Shown: positions 27,781 to 36,633, numbered from the stretch's first letter. The stretch: 64,000 nucleotides of DNA from G965247265 sp965247265 (GCA_965247265.1 OZ252002.1:2356001-2420000), one strand, 5' to 3'. Notes: a model not told the origin generated them from the sequence alone. Numbers and translations are program-made.

Positions 27781-27808
27781 ATGTCCGCTTTGGGTCGTTA
27801 GCGGTCAT
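27781..27808 (+). repeat. 28-bp palindromic repeat, copy 7 (inside the element)
   Basis: Arms ATGTCCGCT and AGCGGTCAT around TTGGGTCGTT, followed by TC. It is close to the family consensus and nearly identical to the copy at 60588. It lies 21 bases beyond the stop of the gene at 27830-28951. Confidence 0.85.
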
Positions 27809-27829
27809 TCATAATCAACAAATCAATCA

Positions 27830-28951
27830 TTATTCTCCTCCCTGTTTCGTGGGTGGAGAATGTTCAACATCAATTTTTGCATTCAATTGGTGTAATGCAG
27901 CTAATACTTCATCCAACACATCTGGACCCCCTCCATCCATATTCTCTTCTTCAGCTACTTCAAGTTCGCGGGCGTCGTATTCCCAACGGCGAAGGATCTG
28001 TATTTTCTGATCTCGTGTGAGTGATTGTTCTATACATACATTAGCTGGACTGGAAAATTCGCTAACTGGATTCAATAGTGCTTTTTCAATTTTCATTAAT
28101 TGCATCTCATTTGCTTTCTTTTCAGCAGTAATAGTTTCTACTACTTTTACCATCTTCTTACCAATTGCACCATCAGAGGTAAGATCTATTTCTATAAATT
28201 CCGTCAAAAAAGCTCCAAATACTATTTTTTTAAAACAAGCCTTAACAAATTCAAATTGAGGTCCATGGTATTCAACCTTTTCTTCCCCTTCACGACTGTT
28301 TTCGATATAAATAGTTCTTTTTTGTGGCCTTTTAATTTCTTGATTTGTAGCAGTAGCATAAACCATCATCAATAACTTTATTGATTCATCTTCAAAATAA
28401 TGAGGTTCAGCTGCATTAAGTTTTCGATCATTTTTTAGTTTTTCGATTTTATAAAGCTGCTGCTTAGCAGAATTTATTAAATCTTGTAAAAAAAAGACAA
28501 ATTGCTGTGTGGTTAAAAACCCCCTACTTTGCAATATTCGAGATAACCCCAGCTTGCGTTCTTCATCATAATTAACCCATAAAAATAATTTGATCAAGAG
28601 TTCACAAGTAAACATCAAACCCTTACAAATTAATTCCTGTTTTTTTAAATGCCCGTACTTTAATCCACCAAATATAAAAAGACCTCGCGTCTGACTTTGA
28701 ATATCCTGCCCTGCTTCATTTAAATGCCACAAAAGTGAATAGGCGTCGATATCAGACTTCTGATTTTGTGATTTATTTTTTTCAATTAACCAGTTAACAA
28801 ACCCAGGATCAAATATCTCAACGAAAGGTTTCTCGCAAGGTTTGCCAGTATCAGGATCGATCGTGGTGAATTTTTGCTCCCTGGCACCCAACTCGTTCCA
28901 GAGATTTTTAAGAATCTTTAATTTATCCGTATTGCTATTTGGTGTTTTCAC
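27830..28951 (-). CDS. unknown 373-residue protein co-translated with the integrase
   Basis: Not recognised. The N-terminal part (FVEIFDPGFVNWLIEKNKSQ) and the central helices (LICKGLMFTCELLIKLFLWV, LQSRGFLTTQQFVFFLQDLI) suggest a mostly helical protein with hydrophobic helices but no clear membrane anchor. Near the end SLTRDQKIQILRRWEYDARE followed by LEVAEEENM matches a small proteobacterial motif (ILRRWEYDARELxVAEEEGM) that usually forms its own small protein, so this may be a fusion. The start overlaps the integrase stop by 4 bases (ATGA). An island cargo or defence role is possible but unproven. Confidence 0.55.
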   Translation of the reverse strand: MKTPNSNTDKLKILKNLWNELGAREQKFTTIDPDTGKPCEKPFVEIFDPGFVNWLIEKNKSQNQKSDIDAYSLLWHLNEAGQDIQSQTRGLFIFGGLKYGHLKKQELICKGLMFTCELLIKLFLWVNYDEERKLGLSRILQSRGFLTTQQFVFFLQDLINSAKQQLYKIEKLKNDRKLNAAEPHYFEDESIKLLMMVYATATNQEIKRPQKRTIYIENSREGEEKVEYHGPQFEFVKACFKKIVFGAFLTEFIEIDLTSDGAIGKKMVKVVETITAEKKANEMQLMKIEKALLNPVSEFSSPANVCIEQSLTRDQKIQILRRWEYDARELEVAEEENMDGGGPDVLDEVLAALHQLNAKIDVEHSPPTKQGGE

Positions 28952-30021
28952 GTTCCAAACAATTTATTGTTCATGGCAGCTACAACATCACTCTTGTGCT
29001 CTTGAGACAAATGCGAATAGCGTTTGACCATAGCAAGCGTTTTATGTCCAAGAATTTCAGCGACCACTGTAATACTCGCCCCATTCATAGTTAAGTAACT
29101 CGCGCAACTGTGGCGCAAATCATGAAATCGAAAATCTTTGATTTTTGCTTTTTCGACCGCACGTTTAAAAATCGAATGAATAGAAAGCGGTTTGTTTGGA
29201 TTATTGTTTGACGGGAAAATTAATTTCGTATCAATTCTTCGGGTTTTACTTCTTTGTTTAATTAGTTCATACGCTCGTCCTTCAAGCGGTACTGAACGTA
29301 TTTCACCATTTTTAGTTTCAACAAATGTAATTAGTCGTCTTTTTAAATCGACGTTATTCCAATGTAAATACAAAATCTCACTCTGACGAGCACCGGTGCT
29401 CAATGCCAAAATAACAATCAAATACAGCGCATCATTCTCATATTCATCACAAGCTGTAAGTAATCGTTCTATTTCTTTTTCATTAAGATATCTATCTCGG
29501 CCACGATCTTCTTTCAATCGTTTAATTTTTTTCATAGGGTTAGATTCCATCCACTCCCACTCCCGAACGGCGATAGAGAATACATGGCTAAGTGCAGCGC
29601 AATATCGATTTATCGTGGCATTAGAACGTTTGGTTTTCTGTTTGCCTTTTGTAATTGTCTCTTGTCTAAGTTTGCTTCTGGTTTCAATTAACAGTGGAGT
29701 TGTAATGTCCGCTAATACATATTCACCAAGCTTGACCTTCCACCATTTGAGTTGTTGGGTTTGATCCTTCATGCTTTTAGGTTTGTCCGGCATGACTTCA
29801 GCCAGATAGCGATCAATTAAATCTGCAAGCGTGTGTCGTTTAGATTCTGCTGTCTTAAAGTAGCGACCTTCTTTGATTGCAGCTTCAGTCGATTGTGCCC
29901 ACTCACGGGCATCTGATCTTTTAGAAAAGGTTGCAGATGCACTAGGTCGCCCTTTAAGACGAACCTTGGCACGATAAGACTTGGTGCCATCCGTTGTGAT
30001 TCGTTCTTCAATAGTAGCCAT
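28948..30021 (-). CDS. tyrosine recombinase (integrase) of the element
   Basis: Catalyses site-specific integration at tRNA-Thr(UGU). It has 357 residues from the ATG at 30021 (MATIEERITTDGTKSYRAKV); a longer frame to 30060 adds 13 hydrophobic residues and is less likely. Domains are an N-terminal arm-binding part, a core-binding domain (about 60-160) and a catalytic domain with STGARQSEILYLHW (Arg), HDLRHSCASYL (HxxR) and LGHKTLAMVKRYSHL (His and Tyr). It stands 213 bases from the tRNA 3' end and is followed in ATGA overlap by the 373-residue gene. Confidence 0.95.
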   Translation of the reverse strand: MATIEERITTDGTKSYRAKVRLKGRPSASATFSKRSDAREWAQSTEAAIKEGRYFKTAESKRHTLADLIDRYLAEVMPDKPKSMKDQTQQLKWWKVKLGEYVLADITTPLLIETRSKLRQETITKGKQKTKRSNATINRYCAALSHVFSIAVREWEWMESNPMKKIKRLKEDRGRDRYLNEKEIERLLTACDEYENDALYLIVILALSTGARQSEILYLHWNNVDLKRRLITFVETKNGEIRSVPLEGRAYELIKQRSKTRRIDTKLIFPSNNNPNKPLSIHSIFKRAVEKAKIKDFRFHDLRHSCASYLTMNGASITVVAEILGHKTLAMVKRYSHLSQEHKSDVVAAMNNKLFGT

Positions 30022-30233
30022 ACCAGACAATATATCAGAACAAATGAGAATAAACAACAACTGATTAATTATCAGACAGTCTTAATTATATTACCCTTAT
30101 ATTATAGTTAGTTATGTAACGATCGTTGATTACGGGACAACTGAGGGACAATCAAGGGTGAATTCTACTGTCCCGATACCGTCCCGCGTAAGTTTTTAAA
30201 GGAATTGAGTTAGAAGTAACTTATTGATATTAC

Positions 30234-30282
30234 TGGAGCTGGCGATAGGAGTTGAACCTACGACCTGCTGATTACAAATCAG
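30234..30282. repeat. right attachment-site copy (3' end of tRNA-Thr)
   Basis: A 49-base segment shared with 19499-19547 with two mismatches. It is contained within the intact tRNA-Thr(UGU), as expected when integration rebuilds the tRNA end. Confidence 0.9.
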
Positions 30283-30309
30283 CTGCTCTACCAACTGAGC
30301 TACGCCAGC
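30234..30309 (-). tRNA. tRNA-Thr (TGT anticodon), integration target
   Basis: A 76-base cloverleaf with encoded CCA. The acceptor is GCTGGCG paired with CGCCAGC, the D arm is GCTCAGTTGG, the anticodon stem-loop is CTGATTTGTAATCAG with anticodon TGT, and the T arm is GTAGGTTCAACTCCTAT. It is equivalent to E. coli thrU downstream of birA and upstream of the tRNA-Tyr cluster. Confidence 0.97.
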
Positions 30310-30338
30310 AAATTTGAGGGATCGATAAGTGTAATGAA

Positions 30339-31058
30339 TCAAGATTTACCAGGCAATGGATCTACACACGGTAAAGCGATTTTTTGCAACACTATGTCAT
30401 TATCTTCATGGTCCCATAACTCATCATTTAATGGTTTAGATTCTTTCTGCTGAATGTCTAACCAAAAATGTGCCACATCTTTATAACGCGTCTTAACCTT
30501 CGTCTCAAATCCTATTTTTGATAAATCTATTTGACGCAGTTTTGCCCGTCTGTAACCATTATATAACCCTAAAGATATGGCTTTGGCATTTTTGCCTGTA
30601 CGTATTATGAAGTAGTCCTTCACTTTTGCATGTTTTAGCTCCTCTCCCATTGACTTAGCATCGTCCATAGATTTTGCAGCGGGAATATATACCCAGAATG
30701 ATTTTGCTTCTATACCAACTATCGATTTACGTTTTGCATCAAATCCTTCTTTCCTTAACTTGTTTTCCAGTTTTTCAACTTCATGTTCATCTAGGATAGG
30801 GCCAATTGAGAAACATTCTCTTGAATTAATTTTTTTGGTGTCTTTTTTAACTATAGGCGCAATGGGTTTATCATCCGAATCAAGATTTTCATACTTGCGT
30901 GTGACCACATCATCCGGCTTCTCGGTAAGAAGTGTAAGCAAATTTATACTTTGAAACTGCTCTTCTGATGATACTTGCTCTTTTTTTTCAGAAAATGCTA
31001 CACCCCAGGTCAAGTAACAAATATTCAAGGCAAGTAAAAATATAAATAATAACCGCAT
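30339..31058 (-). CDS. SPOR-type domain protein downstream of coaX
   Basis: A 239-residue protein with an N-terminal membrane anchor or signal (about residues 3-22). Residues about 80-155 (ECFSIGPILDEHEVEKLENK, later LGLYNGYRRAKLRQIDLSKI) resemble the SPOR fold that binds denuded peptidoglycan. The C-terminal part has FWLDIQQKESKP and no obvious motif. SPOR-like genes commonly follow birA-coaX in gammaproteobacteria. One base separates it from coaX, so it is the third gene of this operon. Confidence 0.75.
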   Translation of the reverse strand: MRLLFIFLLALNICYLTWGVAFSEKKEQVSSEEQFQSINLLTLLTEKPDDVVTRKYENLDSDDKPIAPIVKKDTKKINSRECFSIGPILDEHEVEKLENKLRKEGFDAKRKSIVGIEAKSFWVYIPAAKSMDDAKSMGEELKHAKVKDYFIIRTGKNAKAISLGLYNGYRRAKLRQIDLSKIGFETKVKTRYKDVAHFWLDIQQKESKPLNDELWDHEDNDIVLQKIALPCVDPLPGKS

Positions 31059-31059
31059 T

Positions 31060-31800
31060 TTATAATTTTTTAGATATTTCCATTAACCCATCTAACACTA
31101 GAGTCGGTTCATATTCGGCGTTCAACTTCAGCATAGACAGTAATTTCTCAGCATTTCCACCTGTTAAAATAACTTTATCAAACATACCATGTTTAGTTTG
31201 CATTTCATTAATTACGAATTGAATCCCACCCGCTGCGGCACTTATGCATCCTGAATGAATTGCCTCATGCGTAGAACGCGCGAATACCTCATATTTATCT
31301 GATTCTCCATTAATATCTATATCCGTATTTTGAAGTAACGTATTTTGCATACTCTGCACACCTGGAAATATAACACCTCCATAATGTGTGCCGTTGCCAT
31401 CAAGTGCATCTATGGTAATAGCAGTACCGCAATCAACAATACATGTATTAGCTTTGAATTTTACATGCGCCCCAACCATTGCAGCCAATCGATCTGAACC
31501 TAAATGTTTTACATTATAGCGATCAAGCTTAATTTCAAAGCTTTCTATTTCAGGGTTTATAAAATGAATATTTTCAATCTCATTGCTTACCAGAAATTGT
31601 TCTAACTGCGTATTTATGTGCTTGCCCAAAACCGTGCAAATAACTACTTGAGATAAATTTTTGAGCCCATCGAACAGTGACTTAATCGTTGACATTCTAT
31701 CTGTCTTTGAATATGAAATTGGATCAATGAGATCAAAATCTCCATTATTTATGATTGCACACTTGCAACGACTGTTACCAAGGTCCATCAATAGTTTCAT
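31060..31800 (-). CDS. coaX: type III pantothenate kinase
   Basis: Catalyses the first step of coenzyme A synthesis, phosphorylating pantothenate. It has 246 residues and an ASKHA fold. Seen: the N-terminal phosphate loop MDLGNSRCKCAIIN, HLGSDRLAAMVGAH near residue 98, DCGTAITIDALDGNGTHYGG near residue 125 with Asp ligand, and VILTGGNAEKL near residue 215. Its start overlaps the birA stop by 4 bases. CoaX replaces the unrelated CoaA found at this place in E. coli. Confidence 0.93.
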   Translation of the reverse strand: MKLLMDLGNSRCKCAIINNGDFDLIDPISYSKTDRMSTIKSLFDGLKNLSQVVICTVLGKHINTQLEQFLVSNEIENIHFINPEIESFEIKLDRYNVKHLGSDRLAAMVGAHVKFKANTCIVDCGTAITIDALDGNGTHYGGVIFPGVQSMQNTLLQNTDIDINGESDKYEVFARSTHEAIHSGCISAAAGGIQFVINEMQTKHGMFDKVILTGGNAEKLLSMLKLNAEYEPTLVLDGLMEISKKL

Positions 31801-32606
31801 AATGTAACCTCACTCACATGTGCGCTATGTAGATGCAAAACATTACTATTAATCTCAACAACAAGCTGGCCTGCATCATCAATACCATGAGCCATGCCTT
31901 TGCAGCGCTTTTCTTGATATGTAAATTCAATATTTTGGCTATTTAACAAATCATACCGCTTCCACAAAGATGCCAAGCTATTAGTTGAGTTTTTTTCAAA
32001 ACTAGTCATGCATTGATGTAACGAAGAAATGACACGTGCAGCAAATTCATTTCTAGACATTGTCCAATCTGGGTTTATCGTAATAAGATCTATCCATGGC
32101 GCATCTAACTGCAAATTGTTATGTTTTGACATTGCAATATTTATACCTATTCCAATGACAAGTTTATCTTTTGATTCGCTAGATATACGCTCAATTAAAA
32201 TTCCGCCCAATTTTTTATTTTGTATGCAAATGTCATTCGGCCATTTTAACTGAACATTTTCAAAACCCAACTCCTCAATCAGTTCTGCAACAGAAATTAG
32301 CAATCGTAGACTTAATGTTTCATATTGCTTACCCCATACCAATAATGGCCAAAATGCAGATAAATATAAATTTACCCCTGATGGTGAAACCCATTGGTGA
32401 CCGATGCGTCCTCGACCCTGTGTTTGCTCTTCCGAAATGCAAATTGCAATTTCATTTCGACTCTTAAATTCTCTTTGCTTAAAATAGTCATTCGTGGACG
32501 TTAGACTTGGAAAAATATTGATGCTTTCAATATTATTTATTTCTTGTTCTGACAAATGATCATAGATCAAATTTGCTTGCATTGGCACCAAACGATATTC
32601 ACTCAT
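31797..32606 (-). CDS. birA: biotin-[acetyl-CoA-carboxylase] ligase, lacking repressor domain
   Basis: Attaches biotin to the acetyl-CoA carboxylase carrier protein. It has 269 residues, starting directly with the catalytic region: SLTSTNDYFKQ, then EEQTQGRGRIGHQWVSP (the GRGRxGxxW biotinoyl-AMP loop), VQLKWPNDICIQNKKLGGIL (KWPND) and GIGINIAM. The N-terminal winged helix that represses the biotin operon in E. coli is absent, so this is the monofunctional form. It is the first gene of the birA-coaX-SPOR run leading to tRNA-Thr(UGU). Confidence 0.93.
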   Translation of the reverse strand: MSEYRLVPMQANLIYDHLSEQEINNIESINIFPSLTSTNDYFKQREFKSRNEIAICISEEQTQGRGRIGHQWVSPSGVNLYLSAFWPLLVWGKQYETLSLRLLISVAELIEELGFENVQLKWPNDICIQNKKLGGILIERISSESKDKLVIGIGINIAMSKHNNLQLDAPWIDLITINPDWTMSRNEFAARVISSLHQCMTSFEKNSTNSLASLWKRYDLLNSQNIEFTYQEKRCKGMAHGIDDAGQLVVEINSNVLHLHSAHVSEVTL

Positions 32607-32828
32607 AATATATTTATATTAAATTAGGTCAAAAATACTCTTCTACAATACATCATCAAACTGATCATATGATAATTGTAATGCCACCTTAACTAGTAAC
32701 GATGGCTAAAATTTCTTAATTAGCTTGCATTAAGTAGTTAGATAAATGGTAATATTCAAGGACTGGAATGAATAGTGAGTGGATGTAAATTCGTTACAAT
32801 CACAACCTGTTAAATAGAAACGATCAAA

Positions 32829-33473
32829 GTGAGTCTCCAAATTCTAGCCGATTCTATCAAACGCGCTCTTATATTAAGCGTTGCTTTTTTCCTGGCCCCA
32901 ATCCATGTATGTGCCGAATTTTATGTATATAAAGAAAAGGATGGTACAAGCTGGATTACCGATAGGCATATGCCAAATGAACGTTACACGCTCATGGCGA
33001 CTATTGGCCGTCCCACTGCAGTCGTTTCTTGCAAAAATATGACTCAAACTAAATTAGAAAAACGCGCATTCCCATACATGTCGACTATTCATACTTATGC
33101 AAACGCATACAAGGTTGACCCAATTTTAGTTAAGGCGATAATTGCAATTGAATCTTGCTTTGACCGACGTGCCGTTTCTACGGTTGGCGCGCAAGGGCTA
33201 ATGCAGCTGATGCCAAAAACAGCAAAAGAATTAGGCATTCATAATACGTTTGATGCCACCAATAATATTCGTGGAGGTGTGCTGTATTTCAGCAGAATGC
33301 TGACACGGTTTAATGACAATATTGAACTCGCATTAGCTGCCTATAATGCAGGACCTCATGCAGTAGAAAAATATGGAGGGATCCCACCGTATAGTGAAAC
33401 GCAAAACTACGTGAAAAAAGTTCTAAAACAATATAGTAAATACTCGGCAAAAATAGCAGATTCACCATCTTAA
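32829..33473 (+). CDS. lytic transglycosylase (SLT domain) with DUF4124-like N-terminus
   Basis: Cleaves peptidoglycan glycan strands in the periplasm. It has 214 residues with a GTG start; a signal peptide covers about 1-29 (ILSVAFFLAPIHVCA). EFYVYKEKDGTSWITD matches the DUF4124 pattern found at the start of many such enzymes. The SLT domain follows from about residue 90: VKAIIAIESCFDRRAVSTVG contains the catalytic Glu, followed by AQGLMQLMPKTAKELG and the LAAYNAGPHAVEKYGGIPPY signature. It is divergent from birA. Confidence 0.9.
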   Translation: MSLQILADSIKRALILSVAFFLAPIHVCAEFYVYKEKDGTSWITDRHMPNERYTLMATIGRPTAVVSCKNMTQTKLEKRAFPYMSTIHTYANAYKVDPILVKAIIAIESCFDRRAVSTVGAQGLMQLMPKTAKELGIHNTFDATNNIRGGVLYFSRMLTRFNDNIELALAAYNAGPHAVEKYGGIPPYSETQNYVKKVLKQYSKYSAKIADSPS

Positions 33474-33486
33474 GTATTACTAGAAT

Positions 33487-33993
33487 TTAATCGTATTTTG
33501 ATTTTTTATGAATGATCCATCCACTAGGATGCTGCATATTTGGGTCGTGATGTGTCCAGTGAATTAACCCGCCTTTTTGATTCCATTCATATTGCCCATA
33601 TACTTTAATATTATCTCCAACCTTAAGCGGGACACTTTGCGCCAAATCTATATTATGCGCAATCAGTAAAGACACACCATAAAGTGTTGACAGAATAAAT
33701 CGTTGATGCCTAGATTCTTTATTGTCATTCTCTAAAATTTGTATAACGTCCCCTTGCGTATAAATCATAACGCCAGATTTCCGCGCTTTATAAATGCTTT
33801 GAAGATCTGATAATTCATCTACATCAGATACTGCAATTTGCGAGTCAGATATATAGTTTGAATAAAGCCATACACCACCAATAATTATTAGTATAGCGAA
33901 GCCGAAAACTTTGATATTTTTTTTACTGCTAAATAACTTTCCAATAAGTACAGGCAATAACGTTATGATAATTTTTTGAAGTGTTCTATTCAA
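33487..33993 (-). CDS. DUF3465 family membrane-anchored protein
   Basis: A 168-residue protein with a hydrophobic N-terminal segment (about 28-45) and a periplasmic domain recognisable as DUF3465: QGDVIQILENDNKESRHQRF, LLIAHNIDLAQSVPLKVGD and QYEWNQKGGLIHWTHHDP, ending with a GWIIH segment. Function is unknown; the family is an OB-like fold. It converges with the transglycosylase gene and is divergent from glnS. Confidence 0.8.
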   Translation of the reverse strand: MNRTLQKIIITLLPVLIGKLFSSKKNIKVFGFAILIIIGGVWLYSNYISDSQIAVSDVDELSDLQSIYKARKSGVMIYTQGDVIQILENDNKESRHQRFILSTLYGVSLLIAHNIDLAQSVPLKVGDNIKVYGQYEWNQKGGLIHWTHHDPNMQHPSGWIIHKKSKYD

Positions 33994-34070
33994 AATGCAT
34001 AGCCAAATAGATGAATTAATGTAAAGATATTCTTACATAAGCCATTGTGAATAAATGTCGTTGTAGAATC

Positions 34071-35750
34071 ATGATTGACAAAGTAATCGAAAAACCTAGT
34101 AACTTCATCCGTCAAATTATTAATCAAGACTTGGCAAATGGAAAGAATAACGGCAATGTAGCTACGCGATTTCCGCCCGAACCCAATGGCTATCTTCACA
34201 TTGGTCATGCAAAGTCCATTTGTTTAAATTTTGGTGTCGCCAGCGATTTCAACGGTACATGTAATTTACGCTTTGATGACACGAATCCTGAAAAAGAAAG
34301 CCAGGAATATATAGATGCTATTCAACAAGATGTAGAGTGGCTTGGCTACAAATGGGCAGCTATTAAATTTGCATCAGATTATTTTAATCAGCTCTATGAA
34401 TATGCTGTCCAACTTATCAACTCGGATAAAGCATATGTGTGCAGTTTGACTTCAGAAGAGATGCGACAACAGCGGGGCACATTGACAGAGCCAGGGAAAG
34501 AAAGTCCCTATCGCAACCGAACCAAAGAAGAAAATCTTGATTTATTTGAAGGTATGTGTGCTGGCAAATTCAAAGAAGGCGAACATGTGTTACGGGCAAA
34601 AATTGATATGTCTTCTCCAAACATCAATTTGCGAGACCCTGTTATATATAGAATTAAATTTACTTCACATCCTCGCACAAAAGACAAATGGTGCATCTAC
34701 CCAATGTATGATTACACACATTGTATCTCAGACTCATTAGAGCAAATTACACATTCTCTATGCACATTAGAATTTGAAGATCATCGACCTTTATATGATT
34801 GGTTTCTAGATGAATTAAAAACGCCCTGTCATCCGCAGCAAATTGAGTTTGCAAGATTATCTGTCGAGCACACCATTACAAGTAAACGCAAACTTAATGT
34901 ATTAGTCGACGAACATCACGTCGATGGCTGGGATGACCCACGGATGTCCACCCTTTCCGGAATGCGTCGAAGAGGCATCACTCCTGAAGCAATACGTATG
35001 TTTTGTGATCGAATAGGTATTACAAAAAAAGATGCTGTAATTGAAATGGGCGTTTTAGAAAAGTGTATTCGAGAAGAATTAGATCCACGCGCACAAAGAG
35101 TGATGTGCGTGATAAATCCTTTAAAAATAACAATTGATAATTATCCAGATAACCATGAAGAAGAATTTAGTGCAAGCAATCACCCCAAAAATCCTAGCTT
35201 AGGTAAGCGCAAACTCCCATTTTCGAACACCATCTATATTGAACGAGATGATTTTATGGAAGAACCTCCTAAAAAGTTTTTTAGGTTAGCGCCAGGCAAA
35301 GAGGTTCGCCTTCGATATGGATATAATATTATTTGCAACGATGTGATTAAAAATGCTGCGGGTGACATCATAGAATTGCGATGCAGATACGACCCTGATA
35401 GTAAAGGAGTGGCTGGAACGAAGAAAAAAGTAAAAGGTATCATTCACTGGGTTTCTGCTAAACATGCAATTGATGTTGAGACTAGGCTGTATGACCGTTT
35501 ATTTAATGTACCTAATCCTGCTGCGCATGAAGACTTCCCTTCAACCATCAATGAAAATTCATTAGTAACGCATACAAACTCTAAAATTGAACCACATGCT
35601 AAATCCCTGACTTTAAATGACCGCGTACAATTTGAAAGACAAGGATATTATTGTCTAGACAAAAACTCTTCTAATCAAAATAAACCAATATTTAATCGAA
35701 TTGCCACACTTCGTGACACTTGGTCAAAAATTAAAAATTATAATAAGTAG
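34071..35750 (+). CDS. glnS: glutaminyl-tRNA synthetase
   Basis: Charges tRNA-Gln with glutamine. It has 559 residues from the ATG giving MIDKVIEKPSNFIRQII; a GTG eight codons upstream is possible but adds a Cys/Arg-rich tail unlike the family. The class I motif is RFPPEPNGYLHIGHAKS, the second motif ITSKRKLNVL (KMSKS equivalent). Also seen are RFDDTNPEKESQEYI and the WDDPRMSTLSGMRRRG region. The C-terminal anticodon-binding beta barrels follow. Intact and complete. Confidence 0.97.
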   Translation: MIDKVIEKPSNFIRQIINQDLANGKNNGNVATRFPPEPNGYLHIGHAKSICLNFGVASDFNGTCNLRFDDTNPEKESQEYIDAIQQDVEWLGYKWAAIKFASDYFNQLYEYAVQLINSDKAYVCSLTSEEMRQQRGTLTEPGKESPYRNRTKEENLDLFEGMCAGKFKEGEHVLRAKIDMSSPNINLRDPVIYRIKFTSHPRTKDKWCIYPMYDYTHCISDSLEQITHSLCTLEFEDHRPLYDWFLDELKTPCHPQQIEFARLSVEHTITSKRKLNVLVDEHHVDGWDDPRMSTLSGMRRRGITPEAIRMFCDRIGITKKDAVIEMGVLEKCIREELDPRAQRVMCVINPLKITIDNYPDNHEEEFSASNHPKNPSLGKRKLPFSNTIYIERDDFMEEPPKKFFRLAPGKEVRLRYGYNIICNDVIKNAAGDIIELRCRYDPDSKGVAGTKKKVKGIIHWVSAKHAIDVETRLYDRLFNVPNPAAHEDFPSTINENSLVTHTNSKIEPHAKSLTLNDRVQFERQGYYCLDKNSSNQNKPIFNRIATLRDTWSKIKNYNK

Positions 35751-35823
35751 CTTGTTAATAACTTTTGCAAAAAAAGATTTACAACGCTAAAACTGTATTC
35801 TTTCTATTTTAAATTTTCCTATT

Positions 35824-35846
35824 AGCGCTCAATGCCAATGAGTGCT
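35824..35846 (+). terminator. terminator-like hairpin after glnS
   Basis: AGCGCTCA and TGAGTGCT form an 8-bp stem (one G-T pair) around ATGCCAA, followed by TATTTTC. It lies 74 bases beyond the glnS stop; the T-run is short, so strength is uncertain. The remaining gap to 35996 shows no gene. Confidence 0.55.
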
Positions 35847-35996
35847 TATTTTCACGTTTTATTTGGTTAACCATTAATGAAATTGGTAAAATTTACTAAA
35901 TAATATCTAATAGAATTTTACGGTACATATAGTCTGACAAATGGATATACCATTAATCTATTTGTAATTGAAATAACATACTAACTTAGGATAAAA

Positions 35997-36633
35997 ATGT
36001 TATTAGATTTGAAAAGGAATTATTCTATGCTGGTTAAACAGAAAAGTTTAAAACCCTACTTTCACAACTATTTACATAGCGCTTTACACAAGCATTGCGT
36101 ACATGCCGAAAATCACACAATTAACTATCTCACTAATCTGCTTGATTCATTCTCAAGATCAGACAAATTTTTTGATTATGACGAAGGAAGATCTCCCCAC
36201 AAACCATTAGCCCAGTATTATTCCGATGCAATTAATTCATGCTCTAAATATGAACAAAACTGCGCATTGCGTCGTTTGGGGGACCTTTCACTGTTTATAG
36301 TCGGATTATTTTCAGATAGCTTAAGCAGCAAAGCCGTTGATGTTGACTACTATGTTGCTATGGGTGGCTCTGCATACGGTCATCTTTCAGATGAGTAACC
36401 ATAAAAATGTGCAAACCACGTGCTTAAGCAATGCTTTTTGTGAGCTCTCGAACAAGTTTGTTGACTTTGCAGATGTTTTATCTGATGTAAACGAAAATCA
36501 AAGCTACTCAAATAAAAATATTTTACGCACTTATGAAGTTTGGTTACGCACGCAAAGTAAACACGCGCGAAATATTTTAATTAAACAGGGTATCCAACCA
36601 ATTATGCATTCATCAAGCATGATTAAACAGTAG
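35997..36633 (+). pseudogene. conserved hypothetical gene split by a frameshift
   Basis: Two frames (35997-36398, 133 codons; 36391-36633, 80 codons) together match one conserved gammaproteobacterial family that I recognise by pattern: RRLGDLSLFIVGLFSDSL and VDYYVAMGGSAYGHLSD in the first, then CELSNKFVDFADVLSDV and TYEVWLRTQSKHARNILIKQG in the second. The first ends in TAA overlapping the ATG of the second (GATGAGTAA, 36390-36398). Most likely one gene of about 210 codons with a one-base lesion near 36390, though coupled translation of two pieces cannot be excluded. Function unknown; it is followed closely by the 36645 gene. Confidence 0.65.

Larger units (their letters stand above)
19499..30282. 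mobile_element. 10.7-kb integrative element in tRNA-Thr(UGU), satellite-like
   Basis: The last 49 bases of tRNA-Thr(UGU) (30234-30282) are repeated at 19499-19547 with two mismatches, bounding 10.7 kb. A tyrosine integrase lies next to the intact tRNA, 213 bases from its 3' end. Inside are an excisionase-like gene, a winged-helix-type small gene, a Toprim-DUF3987 primase, a coupled run of small genes, a terminase-small-subunit-like gene, a possible toxin-antitoxin pair and several unknowns. No capsid, portal, large terminase, tail or lysis gene is recognised, so a phage satellite or virion-borne integrative element is more likely than a prophage. Three 28-bp repeats lie within it at 26.6-27.8 kb. 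Confidence 0.85.

Noticed and set aside
19499..30282. Complete prophage
   Set aside because: No capsid, portal, large terminase, tail or lysis genes could be recognised in 10.7 kb.
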